The translations under genes were made by a program, and so were the position numbers. A model generated the notes under the pieces. It ran no database searches and was not told the DNA's origin. It saw only the letters and a program-made list of their open reading frames with translations. Shown piece after piece: positions 1 to 5,630 of a DNA stretch of 6,797 nucleotides. The DNA is from a bacterium (lineage in GTDB: Bacteria; JAMCPX01). Position 1 is the first letter of the stretch; every line of letters begins with the position of its first letter. The DNA lies in assembly GCA_021815065.1 (NCBI GenBank), contig JAKAHI010000069.1, positions 1-6,797 on the forward strand. The letters run 5' to 3'.

Positions 1-342
1 GGCTATCTCCGTGTCGTGTATAACACCAGCTCCCTGCATTGCCAGTGCAGTAATGATATTCTTTTCCATCAATTGGATGACGAGCGGTGAAAGCCCTACC
101 TTAATGACGCTGTCCCCCATTGCAAGGATGACCTGTTTGCTGTTCTTTTTTGCGGCTACTATTGCATTGGCCGACGCTATAAGCTCACCCGCTTTCAGTA
201 TCCTGGGAAGACTGCCCATGAATTGCTTTACCGTCGAGCCCTCTGTATAAGGGGCGGCAAAGTCCTGTATTTTAACCTTGTTTTTCCGTGTTTTTATTGA
301 ACTGGTCTTTACTCTCTTCAGATCTATTGGCTCTATCTTCAT
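1..342 (-). CDS. Deoxyhypusine-synthase-like protein, N-terminal part (runs off left edge)
   Basis: The first 114 codons of a minus-strand gene are visible. The start is ATG at 342, behind a perfect AGGAGG (347-352 on the complement) with a 4-nt spacer; this Shine-Dalgarno overlaps the stop codon of the upstream gene. The protein starts MKIEPIDLKRVKT and contains the stretches DFAAPYTEGSTVKQFMGSLP (about 32-51) and MGDSVIKVGLSPLVIQLM followed by ITALAMQGAGVIHDTEIA. I recall the pattern 'G..VIKVGL.P....LM..G.IT..A..GA..IHD.EIA' from bacterial proteins annotated as deoxyhypusine-synthase family. In archaea and eukaryotes that fold transfers aminobutyl from spermidine to eIF5A using NAD. Bacteria lack eIF5A, so the substrate here is unknown. 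The catalytic lysine lies in the missing C-terminal part and cannot be checked. The gene sits 9 nt downstream of the DUF2378/V4R-like gene, so the two are almost certainly co-transcribed. Family assignment is from memory of motifs. Confidence 0.6.
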   Translation of the reverse strand, partial: MKIEPIDLKRVKTSSIKTRKNKVKIQDFAAPYTEGSTVKQFMGSLPRILKAGELIASANAIVAAKKNSKQVILAMGDSVIKVGLSPLVIQLMEKNIITALAMQGAGVIHDTEIA

Positions 343-351
343 GTATCCTCC

Positions 352-909
352 TCAGGATTTAAAGGTAAATCGTAATTTGGTTATGGGATCCCCGTAACAC
401 TGGCAACTTGCGATTTCCGATTTTATTTCTTTAAATTTACACATACCCAGAAATTGTTCAAGCCATCCCTGAACATTTTTCACATGTGCCATATCGATAT
501 CGGGAAAATCCTTTATTGTTACGGTAGCTTCGTTCTTTGATACTATGTTGACCTCGGCAACACCGGAATCGTAATAACTGCTCCATACACTCATGGCCCT
601 CGTGATCAGCGTTTTCGGATCAACAAACGTCAGAAAGATCTTGTAGATCGTTTTCAGATCATGCTCTGCCGAGAGTCTGCCCTGCGTTATACAGTAGGAT
701 AAATCTCCTCTGCCTGCGGACTTATCCAGTGTTTTCAACAGGTCCGTGTAAAGTTTATAGGGATACCATGCCGTAAGCAGAATGTGTTCATCCATATATT
801 TCTTCGTCTCCGGCGGCAGTGCATTGATGATCTTCGGAAGAGTGTCTTTCTGGTTCTTTTTTATAAATTTTATTAAACCGAGAATTGCAACACCTTTCAC
901 CTGTGCCAT
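352..909 (-). CDS. DUF2378 / V4R-HNOB-like small-molecule sensor-type protein
   Basis: A 185-residue soluble protein with ATG at 909 preceded by AAGGAGA with suitable spacing. Visible motifs, in order: WYPYKLY (48-54), a glycine at 77, YKIFL (89-93), P98, W109 followed by YYDSG (112-116), FPDID (135-139), GWLEQFLG (148-155) and a C-terminal C169-x-C171 next to GDP (173-175). The arrangement 'WYP...Y..LL - YKIFL - YYDSG - GW.E.FL - C.C.GDP' resembles DUF2378/TIGR02265 proteins and the related V4R / haem-NO-binding fold, whose members bind small hydrophobic ligands or haem. I do not see an obvious proximal haem histidine in the usual context, so haem binding is not claimed. There is no signal peptide or membrane segment. 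It is the upstream gene of an operon with the deoxyhypusine-synthase-like gene. It could instead be a lineage-specific family; function is unknown. Confidence 0.6.
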   Translation of the reverse strand: MAQVKGVAILGLIKFIKKNQKDTLPKIINALPPETKKYMDEHILLTAWYPYKLYTDLLKTLDKSAGRGDLSYCITQGRLSAEHDLKTIYKIFLTFVDPKTLITRAMSVWSSYYDSGVAEVNIVSKNEATVTIKDFPDIDMAHVKNVQGWLEQFLGMCKFKEIKSEIASCQCYGDPITKLRFTFKS

Positions 910-1050
910 TATTTCTCCTTCTCCAAGAGCTTTATTTGTGCATAGGTTACTCTATAATTTCATTTCAAGTCAACAAGTTGAACCTTTTATACTTTTGTAA
1001 TCTATGATCCGGCTCATATACATATTAAATATCGGTATTACATTGTACGT
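910..1050. promoter_or_regulatory. Divergent intergenic region with candidate promoters and a short palindrome
   Basis: This 141-bp gap separates the minus-strand operon from the divergent YwiC-like gene, so promoters for both should lie here. On the plus strand there is a perfect TATAAT at 953-958, although no good -35 box sits 16-18 nt upstream. On the complement, TTGACT precedes weak -10-like sequence. A small palindrome, TCAAC-AA-GTTGA (970-981), lies between the two starts and could be an operator. The YwiC-like gene lacks a clear Shine-Dalgarno just before its ATG. All of this is motif reading only. Confidence 0.3.
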
Positions 1051-1815
1051 ATGAAATTGAAAGATATTCCATTTCCCAGAGAATACGGCTCATGGGGTAT
1101 ACTGATCACCTCATGTATCATCGGTGTGTTTTTACAGCAGTACCCGTCATGGATTGATCTTGTTTCCATTGCGGGCATCGGCATGTTATTTATGACAAAG
1201 GCATCCATTGCTGCCTTTATAAGGAGGCGTACTCCGTTAGCTTTTATTTTGACCTTTGGTTATGCCGCTGCAGGATTATTTCTGCTTGCTCCGGTTCTTT
1301 TGCACATGCGTATCGAAAATATCCTTATCCTGTCGGTCGTTCCCTTGCTCACCGTTACCGTGTATGCGTTATCAGCGTATCTTCACAGGGAGCGGGCTTC
1401 TCTTGTCGAGTTTTTTGCAATGGCTACGCTGACACTCCCCGTCCTGTTTTTCTCTACCGCGGCCCATAATGCCATGAACGCAGAGATAGCGGCACTTTGG
1501 TTTCTTACGTTTCTCTATTTCTCTGCGAGTATTTTCAAAGTAAAGATGCTCATAGTCAAAAAACGTTTTTTCAGGATTGCCAACATAGTCTACCTGTTCC
1601 TCGTTTTTATAATTCTCTCAATATTCATCTATGGAGATATCGTGCCATTGCTGGCCGGTGCCGCATTCTTGCCGTTGCTGGATAATGTGTATAGCACGTT
1701 CCCGGCACACAGCGGCAAAAGAAATCTGAAGCGCATCGGCATATTCGAACTTGTCAAAGGGAGTGCGTTCGCTTGTATTCTTATTGTTGCGGCAAAAACA
1801 ACTCTGAAAATTTAA
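1051..1815 (+). CDS. YwiC-like integral membrane protein
   Basis: A 254-residue, very hydrophobic protein with roughly eight predicted membrane segments. Near the N-terminus it has PREYGSW (9-15), matching the 'PREHGAWAM' signature of YwiC-like proteins, with Tyr in place of the usual His. Further family-like features are the basic turn RRRTPLA (58-64) after the second hydrophobic segment, R113-E114-R115 followed by E120 in a loop ('R.R....E' of the family), and a C-terminal KRIGIFELVKGSAF (227-240). The length fits the family. The role of YwiC-like proteins is not established. The gene stands alone on the plus strand with no strong Shine-Dalgarno before ATG 1051; I kept this start because the conserved PREYG motif lies at residue 9, where the family has it. 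UbiA prenyltransferases and cytochrome-assembly proteins are less likely because no DxxxD motif is visible. Confidence 0.72.
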   Translation: MKLKDIPFPREYGSWGILITSCIIGVFLQQYPSWIDLVSIAGIGMLFMTKASIAAFIRRRTPLAFILTFGYAAAGLFLLAPVLLHMRIENILILSVVPLLTVTVYALSAYLHRERASLVEFFAMATLTLPVLFFSTAAHNAMNAEIAALWFLTFLYFSASIFKVKMLIVKKRFFRIANIVYLFLVFIILSIFIYGDIVPLLAGAAFLPLLDNVYSTFPAHSGKRNLKRIGIFELVKGSAFACILIVAAKTTLKI

Positions 1816-1817
1816 AA

Positions 1818-1878
1818 TTGACAATCTTAAAAAAATATTCTTTTACATCTTGACAAAACGATTCATATCATGTTAATT
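1818..1878 (+). promoter_or_regulatory. Candidate promoter: two TTGACA boxes upstream of the lysine-rich micro-gene
   Basis: Two perfect TTGACA hexamers occur at 1818-1823 and 1850-1855 in AT-rich sequence. The second is followed after 17 nt by TTAATT (1873-1878), a weak -10 match; a better hexamer, TATCAT (1866-1871), is too close. No other obvious promoter lies between the YwiC-like gene and the micro-gene at 2093. If used, the transcript would have a leader of about 200 nt. Confidence 0.35.
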
Positions 1879-1894
1879 TCTTGAGTATGAAGCA

Positions 1895-1914
1895 CTTTAA
1901 TCGTGAAATTAAAG
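1895..1914. repeat. 7-6-7 perfect inverted repeat in the leader
   Basis: CTTTAAT (1895-1901), a 6-nt spacer and ATTAAAG (1908-1914) form a perfect inverted repeat about 15-20 nt downstream of the candidate -10. Size and position fit a repressor operator, but a small leader hairpin is equally possible. An AAAGGAG overlaps its right arm but is followed by no sensible reading frame. Confidence 0.4.
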
Positions 1915-2092
1915 GAGAATGTTATCATAACTGCACGGTATAGGTATAATGATGTCTTTGAAAACGTGCCAGCATTTACTTCTTCAAGAGTACTCTTATC
2001 CTTTCTTACATTTTCATATCCTGTTCAAAAAAATTACAGTCTAAATTTTATTCGCACTCTTTATATTAAAAAAAACGGGAGGTGAAAAAATA

Positions 2093-2140
2093 ATGGCTAC
2101 AAAGAAAAAAGCAAAAAAAGCAACTAAGAAGAAGAAATAA
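2093..2140 (+). CDS. 15-residue lysine-rich micro-protein
   Basis: The ORF ATG-2093 to TAA-2140 encodes MATKKKAKKATKKKK, ten lysines in fifteen residues. A strong Shine-Dalgarno, GGGAGGTG (2077-2084), lies 8 nt before the ATG, and a perfect intrinsic terminator begins about 30 nt after the stop. This compact arrangement of ribosome-binding site, ORF and terminator argues for a real short transcript. The sequence resembles the lysine/alanine repeats of histone-H1-like and AlgP-like tails, so nucleic-acid binding is a plausible inference. It is too short for any fold-based assignment. The alternative is chance translation within an A-rich leader of a small RNA, but the quality of the ribosome-binding site makes that less attractive. 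Confidence 0.6.
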   Translation: MATKKKAKKATKKKK

Positions 2141-2172
2141 ATGAACCAGGTCTGAATTTGACTTACTGCATA

Positions 2173-2210
2173 GGGCTGAACTTGCTTCAACAAGTTCAGC
2201 CCCCTTTTTT
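2173..2210 (+). terminator. Strong intrinsic terminator after the lysine-rich micro-gene
   Basis: GGGCTGAACTTG (2173-2184) pairs perfectly with CAAGTTCAGCCC (2191-2202) over 12 bp around a 6-nt loop, followed by CC and six T's (2205-2210). The T tract is on the plus side only, so it ends plus-strand transcription. Confidence 0.92.
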
Positions 2211-2530
2211 AGAAAAGAACACATTGGATACTAACTGTGTTACACTATAATAAAGAAATAAACCAGCTGTCAACGGTTTTTATCTAAACATTAAAACAAT
2301 TAATTATCAGCTTGTTAGTTATTATTACTCCATAAAATATACCTATTATGTGTTACCTATTGTAAAACAAGAAGTTTATATAAATAGATGCAGCAGCAAT
2401 TTATTGAAAAACCATGCGGAATATTGTGAAAATATTGTTTAAATTCAATTAGTTGTGCTTTTAAACCCTATAAAATCTATATATAGCGGTATTTTATTGA
2501 GTAAAAATATCGCGGCATTATCTCAGAAGC
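2211..2530. other. AT-rich intergenic stretch, no gene recognised
   Basis: No convincing gene is visible on either strand. The one promoter-like sequence is TTGGAT (2224-2229), a 16-nt spacer, then a perfect TATAAT (2246-2251) on the plus strand; the -35 is poor. AACACA (2218-2223) and TGTGTT (2236-2241) could form a weak 6-bp hairpin overlapping it. If the promoter is active, it would drive a non-coding transcript into the repeat units at 2531 onward. Confidence 0.35.
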
Positions 2531-2659
2531 TTAACCCGAAAAATGCAATAAGGAGGTTTACTTATTCTCTCAATCCCGCGATCCACCTGCTATCTATACA
2601 TTACCATATAGAAACGAGATTTCAGTCCTCTGTATGTTTACCCCGTTAGAAACTCAGAA
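2531..2659 (+). repeat. Left (degenerate) copy of a ~130-bp interspersed unit
   Basis: This segment matches, in opposite orientation, the unit at 2715-2855. Shared blocks in order: TTAACCCGAaAAATGC (2531-2546, 15/16), AATAAGGAGGTTTA (2547-2560, 14/14), AATCCCGCG (2572-2580, 9/9), then a diverged interior of 59 nt, ACCCCGTTAGAAA (2640-2652, 13/13) and CAGAA (2655-2659). The interior is almost the same length as in the other copy (60 nt) but unlike in sequence. This copy keeps the AAGGAGG but has lost the ATG, so it does not encode the micro-ORF. Confidence 0.7.
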
Positions 2660-2735
2660 GATGATAATTTGTACGACAATAGATTGAAAAATTATTATAA
2701 AAACGTCTGCATTATTCTGACATTTCTAACGGGGT
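2640..2735. repeat. Inverted repeat ACCCCGTTAGAAA / TTTCTAACGGGGT
   Basis: The tail ends of the two units face each other: 13-bp perfect arms (2640-2652 and 2723-2735), extended by CAGAA/TTCTG (2655-2659 and 2715-2719). They enclose an AT-rich centre. In RNA this would be a long stem-loop and could terminate or stabilise transcripts from either side, though no clean T tract follows. Confidence 0.75.
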
Positions 2736-2855
2736 TTATATGCTATTACCCGGCATGATCTTCTCAGCGGATTTTCGAAGAATACCTTTATCTGACGCGG
2801 GATTATCGCTCATTGCATAAACCTCCTTATTTTCCAATCGCATTTCTCGGGTTAA
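2715..2855 (-). repeat. Right copy of the ~130-bp unit, carrying a micro-ORF
   Basis: Reading on the minus strand, the unit runs TTAACCCGAGAAATGC (2855-2840), an 8-nt insertion relative to the left copy, AATAAGGAGGTTTA (2831-2818), a 25-codon ORF (2813-2736) and ACCCCGTTAGAAA (2735-2723), then CAGAA. Its outer end forms an 8-bp hairpin, GCATTTCT (2862-2855) with AGAAATGC (2847-2840) around TAACCCG; that pairing is broken in the left copy. The right copy therefore looks like the better preserved one. Confidence 0.7.
2736..2813 (-). CDS. 25-residue micro-ORF inside the repeat unit
   Basis: ATG at 2813 follows AAGGAGG (2828-2822) with an 8-nt spacer, an excellent ribosome-binding site. The product begins MSDNPASDKGILRKSAEKIM and ends PGNSI: charged, with no membrane segment and no recognised family. 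An earlier ATG (2818) closes after two codons (ATG CAA TGA), so the second ATG is the plausible start. In minus-strand RNA, GGTTTATGC (2823-2815), which includes part of the Shine-Dalgarno, can pair with GCATATAAACC (2743-2733) at the ORF's end, 9 bp with a 2-nt bulge, so initiation might be structure-controlled. It lies 67 nt downstream of the outer-membrane protein gene on the same strand and may be read from that transcript. Whether it is translated is unknown. Confidence 0.42.
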   Translation of the reverse strand: MSDNPASDKGILRKSAEKIMPGNSI

Positions 2856-2862
2856 GAAATGC
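2840..2862 (-). other. Hairpin between the outer-membrane gene and the micro-ORF
   Basis: An 8-bp perfect stem (2855-2862 with 2840-2847) and a 7-nt loop lie 18 nt past the stop codon of the outer-membrane gene on the minus strand. No T tract follows, so it is more likely a processing or attenuation structure, or the end of a repeat, than an intrinsic terminator. Confidence 0.5.
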
Positions 2863-2880
2863 ACGCGGTAGCAGAGAACC

Positions 2881-3600
2881 CTATAAATAAAAGATTAGAT
2901 TTAATCCCATGCTTAAACTATCAAGCGGTGCAATAGCTTTTCCGTTCTTTTGATACAAGTTTATGTGTCTGTACCTCAATTCGAGGCCCAGGGAAGAATA
3001 AGAGGTCAGATACGTTTCCATACCTATCATGCCCTGTCCGCCGGCACCGAAGCCTGAACCCGAACTCTGTGCTCCGTTTATTTTTTCGTTCAGGGAAAGG
3101 GATGCGAGATAAACAGGACCTACGCCTGCATAAATGCCGAAGCTGTTCATGGGTACGTAGAGCAGGATGTTCAGGGATACCGGAAAACCGGAGTAAGAAT
3201 TTTCTATTGTTGTTCCTGAAATGGTATTCGATGATAAGCCATAGAGATAATCAAATTCTCCGGTGAGCATGAGATCCTCGGTTATCCCGTAGCGTGCGGT
3301 AGCCCCGACATAACCTATTGATCCTGTTTGATTGGTCAGGGTACCGGTCGAATCGGGATTTATAGTGTAGGATGAATAAGCGAAGTCTGCGTTTACCGAC
3401 CATCTGTTTTTTATGGATCTCCCTCCTGTTTCCGGCGAAACGGGAACAGCACCGGGTACCGTAATAGTGCACGCAGCGGTAGATGTAAAAGCTGTTGATG
3501 TGATGTCTTGCGCTTCACCGGCATACACCGGTGTACCGGAAACTCCTGATAAGAAGATGAAGAGTGAAAGTACTGCGGACATGGCTAATAGTTTTTTCAT
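2881..3600 (-). CDS. Outer-membrane beta-barrel protein with signal peptide
   Basis: A 239-residue exported protein. The N-terminus, KK then a hydrophobic core (about 5-22) ending PVYA-GEA, is a classical Sec signal peptide with likely cleavage after A27. From about residue 68 it shows alternating polar/hydrophobic strands rich in Tyr, Gly and Ser, for example SVNADFAYSSY, IGYVGATARYGI, LMLTGEFDYLYG, FGIYAGVGPVYL and LGLELRYRHINLY, ending SMGLNLIFYL. This is typical of 8-stranded OmpA/OmpW-like 'outer membrane protein beta-barrel domain' proteins; the last residue is Leu rather than the usual Phe. There is no OmpA C-terminal peptidoglycan-binding domain. ATG 3600 follows AAAGGAGA and overlaps the upstream gene's stop as TAATG, implying translational coupling. 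The ligand or role is unknown. Confidence 0.82.
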   Translation of the reverse strand: MKKLLAMSAVLSLFIFLSGVSGTPVYAGEAQDITSTAFTSTAACTITVPGAVPVSPETGGRSIKNRWSVNADFAYSSYTINPDSTGTLTNQTGSIGYVGATARYGITEDLMLTGEFDYLYGLSSNTISGTTIENSYSGFPVSLNILLYVPMNSFGIYAGVGPVYLASLSLNEKINGAQSSGSGFGAGGQGMIGMETYLTSYSSLGLELRYRHINLYQKNGKAIAPLDSLSMGLNLIFYL

Positions 3601-4052
3601 TAGAATTTTTCTCCTTTTGCCTCTCGAATGTGACTACCAATAGGTTTTATCCTGTTCCATATATTGATAAAGAAAAGCACGATACCGGCTATCTCACCGA
3701 AAGAGCCTGCCACAATGGCCCACGCTATCCAGCGGGAAAGTATGAACCCATTGAGGATTTCACCGGCAGAACGCACCGCGATTGCTGCAAACATCAGGTA
3801 AAAAGTAATCTCTGCAATCAAGGGGCTGTAAAAAACCTTTTCTCTCGGTCTTGGGAAAAGCCAGAGCGCAATCCCCATGATGAGCATCATGACGAATCCT
3901 ACCAGGATTAAATGGGTGTGCGCTGCGATCATGGATTGGGTGACACCGGAGCCGGATATATTGATCCTGTATGTCATATATCCGCCCAGAACCAAACCGA
4001 GTACTAAAAATAAAATGGCCGATTTTACATAATATCGTGCAAGTGTAAACAT
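3600..4052 (-). CDS. Small 4-TM protein resembling part of haem-copper oxidase subunit I
   Basis: A 150-residue protein with four membrane segments (about 9-29, 45-66, 77-99, 108-132) and a short basic C-terminal tail. Segment two begins AAHTHLILVGFVMMLIMGIALWLFPRP: the A-H-x-H...G(F/W)V...G..(L)..FPR pattern matches the low-spin-haem histidine region of cbb3/NorB-type subunit I. A full subunit I has 12 or more segments and six haem/copper histidines; only H45 and H47 lie in this motif and the copper site is absent. It therefore cannot be a complete oxidase and may be a stand-alone b-haem or quinone-interacting protein. ATG 4052 follows GGAG; its stop overlaps the outer-membrane gene's ATG. 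It is first in that two-gene operon. Confidence 0.62.
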   Translation of the reverse strand: MFTLARYYVKSAILFLVLGLVLGGYMTYRINISGSGVTQSMIAAHTHLILVGFVMMLIMGIALWLFPRPREKVFYSPLIAEITFYLMFAAIAVRSAGEILNGFILSRWIAWAIVAGSFGEIAGIVLFFINIWNRIKPIGSHIREAKGEKF

Positions 4053-4162
4053 ATTCGCTCCAAAACAATCACGTTCAACAGAGTATCGTTACCCGGAGAA
4101 CTCTGCTTTTTTATAACTCTCAGTTGATCATACTATTATTTTTAATGCAAGGGAAAAATACA

Positions 4163-4276
4163 TTGTCCATAGAATGCGAATCGGCATCCATCAAGATCGG
4201 CAGTGCCGTCAAAGCACCTGATTATTGTTTCAGGATCGGCGGGACAAGAAAATTCTTTGTCGAGCCCAAAAAGCCA
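4163..4276 (+). pseudogene. Fragment of a type II/IIG restriction-modification protein (PD-(D/E)XK region)
   Basis: One plus-strand frame reads IKIGSAVKAPDYCFRIGG followed by TRKFFVEPKKP. This closely matches the N-terminal nuclease segment of large fused restriction-methylase (Eco57I/YeeA-type) enzymes, where 'G..K.PDY.FR..G.RKFFVEAKKPSV' carries the PD-(D/E)XK residues: here Asp of PDY and E-x-K of EPK (usually EAK). Similarity stops after KKP; the downstream frame is hydrophobic and unrelated and closes at 4399, and no methylase motif is present. The full enzymes exceed 900 residues, so only a remnant of about 40 residues survives. It is best read as a relic of a lost restriction-modification gene. 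Confidence 0.6.
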
Positions 4277-4318
4277 TTTGTCTTTTTAATCCTGTTAAAA
4301 GACATGGCTATGTACATT

Positions 4319-4347
4319 TTGCTTCGAAGGGATACATATTATATATT
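4319..4347 (+). promoter_or_regulatory. Candidate sigma-70 promoter for the beta-propeller gene
   Basis: TTGCTT (4319-4324) and TATATT (4342-4347) are separated by 17 nt, about 90 nt upstream of the ATG at 4438. The -10 matches consensus at 5 of 6 positions and the -35 at 3 of 6. The AT-rich surroundings make chance matches likely. Confidence 0.35.
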
Positions 4348-4437
4348 ATTCTATTCACCACGCTCATGCAATTTAATCTGCACATCATTGCGCTTGTGAT
4401 TGAGGTGGATATGTGTTATAAGACTTAGGGAGGCGAA

Positions 4438-5592
4438 ATGAAAAATCTAATTTCTAAATTATTATTACTCCTTCTTGTTCTCCTCGTTTTACCAGAATGT
4501 ACCAGCAAACATTCACAGGGCGGCAACTGTCCGGGATGTAAACCCTATGATTTGGGAAAATATGTTGGTTATAACTTAGCAATAGATTCAAACGGAGATA
4601 TTTTTATACCTACTGAAGACACGAAATCCTCAACGATTGGTGTCACCAAAGTAAATCCTTTAACGGGTATTATGGGAACGTATTCATTAGACCCATATAT
4701 TTCTTCCGGTATAAGCGTGATTAAAATAGCAATAGATAAGTTGGGAGATATATTAGTCTCTTCACCCCCTCCCGCATACGTTGTAAAATTAGATCAATAT
4801 GGTAATGTTATCGCCGGAAGTAGCATTTCTATCTACACATCTAATATGGTTATGGATGCAGGTGGCAACACATTGGTTGGAGGGGCATTGTTGACCGGGA
4901 ATTTTGGCGCAGTCGTGGGTATCGGCATCATCAAATTAAACGCCCAGGGAATCACGATAGCTACTTATCCGCTTGGTTTTAGTGATTCTACATCCGTAAC
5001 TTCTACGACAGGCAAGACTATAAGCGGAACTACCGCGAAGATGTCCGGTATTGTAATAGACAATTCCGGAGATATATGGGTGTCTATTGACACGTTAAAT
5101 ATACCGTGCACAGAGACAATGACCCTTACGCATTGCGCTAACGCAGAATACTATACGGGCACTGTTACTGAATTAAACTCCTTGGGGGTTACATTACAGA
5201 CTTTTACAACCAACACTCAGATAGGTGACATAGCGATTGATCCGGATGGTAATATATGGATTACCAATAACGATAAAGCTGGTACGATAACAAAATTTAG
5301 CCCTCAAGGTGCTTCTTTGGGAACGTATGATGCTGGTAGCTATCCCAGCCGGATAGCAATAGATCAAGATGGGAACATATGGGTAGTCGATAATACAAAT
5401 ATCGGAACAGTTACAGAGCTAAGTTCCAATGGTACTTTTATAAAGCAATTTGGAGTAGGCTATTATCCTACGGATATCGCAATTGATGCAAAAGGAAATG
5501 TATGGGTGGTTGTGCTTTCTACCATTATTGAAATTCCTAACGCCGCGGCAGGCCCTCAGTATTTCCCTTACACAGGTCCGCAATGGCCTTGA
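4438..5592 (+). CDS. Exported NHL/Vgb-like beta-propeller, probable lipoprotein
   Basis: A 384-residue protein starting at ATG 4438, behind GGGAGG with a 4-nt spacer. The N-terminus (MKN, Leu-rich core to about 18, then PEC with Cys21) looks like a lipoprotein signal, although Pro-Glu before the Cys is a poor lipobox; soluble export is the alternative. A CPGC motif follows (31-34). The rest contains seven copies of an I-x-(I/M)-D-x-x-G-(D/N)-(I/V/T)-(W/F/L) unit, from LAIDSNGDIF (about 47-56) to IAIDAKGNVW (347-356), as in NHL repeats and virginiamycin-B-lyase-like (streptogramin lyase-like) propellers. Seven repeats fit a 6- or 7-bladed propeller. A second Cys pair lies in CTETMTLTHC. The lyase catalytic histidines were not identified, so a binding or scaffold role in the envelope is more likely. 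No partner gene is adjacent and no clear terminator follows; a transposase relic begins about 40 nt downstream. Confidence 0.8.
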   Translation: MKNLISKLLLLLLVLLVLPECTSKHSQGGNCPGCKPYDLGKYVGYNLAIDSNGDIFIPTEDTKSSTIGVTKVNPLTGIMGTYSLDPYISSGISVIKIAIDKLGDILVSSPPPAYVVKLDQYGNVIAGSSISIYTSNMVMDAGGNTLVGGALLTGNFGAVVGIGIIKLNAQGITIATYPLGFSDSTSVTSTTGKTISGTTAKMSGIVIDNSGDIWVSIDTLNIPCTETMTLTHCANAEYYTGTVTELNSLGVTLQTFTTNTQIGDIAIDPDGNIWITNNDKAGTITKFSPQGASLGTYDAGSYPSRIAIDQDGNIWVVDNTNIGTVTELSSNGTFIKQFGVGYYPTDIAIDAKGNVWVVVLSTIIEIPNAAAGPQYFPYTGPQWP

Positions 5593-5630
5593 GGTTAACG
5601 GTGACAAGTAACTCTCTGGGGAAGAAACGG

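Larger units (their letters stand above)
4053..4437. other. Intergenic region between divergent genes, with promoter regions and a gene fossil
   Basis: It separates the minus-strand membrane-protein pair from the plus-strand beta-propeller gene. CAGAGT and ACTCTG (about 4079-4109) could form a 6-bp stem followed by a T run on the plus strand; without a plus-strand gene upstream, its meaning is unclear. The middle part is a restriction-enzyme fossil listed separately. No FNR-like TTGAT-N4-ATCAA site was found, although one would suit an oxidase-like gene. Confidence 0.4.

Noticed and set aside
11..250. Plus-strand ORF of 79 aa
   Set aside because: It is the antisense of the deoxyhypusine-synthase-like gene, which has a strong RBS and recognisable motifs.
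1903..2085. Plus-strand 60-aa ORF starting at GTG in the leader
   Set aside because: No properly spaced Shine-Dalgarno, low-complexity AT-rich composition and no recognisable motif; it ends just before the RBS of the 15-aa gene, so the region is better read as a leader.
2455..2649. Plus-strand 64-aa ORF covering the left repeat unit
   Set aside because: Starts at TTG with no RBS; the block pattern shows this is a degraded copy of the right-hand unit, not a coding gene.
2531..2855. Integron attC site or gene cassette
   Set aside because: Ends of the units (TTCTTAAC and GTTAGAAA) recall attC core sites, but the RYYYAAC/GTTRRRY consensus is not met, no L boxes are evident, and no integrase is in view.
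4079..4115. Intrinsic terminator on the plus strand
   Set aside because: CAGAGT/ACTCTG with a following T run has only a 6-bp stem and a 15-nt-plus loop, and there is no plus-strand gene upstream to terminate.
4124..4399. Intact 91-aa gene
   Set aside because: Only the central ~40 residues resemble a known protein (restriction nuclease); the ends are unrelated, there is no RBS, and the frame is a fossil.
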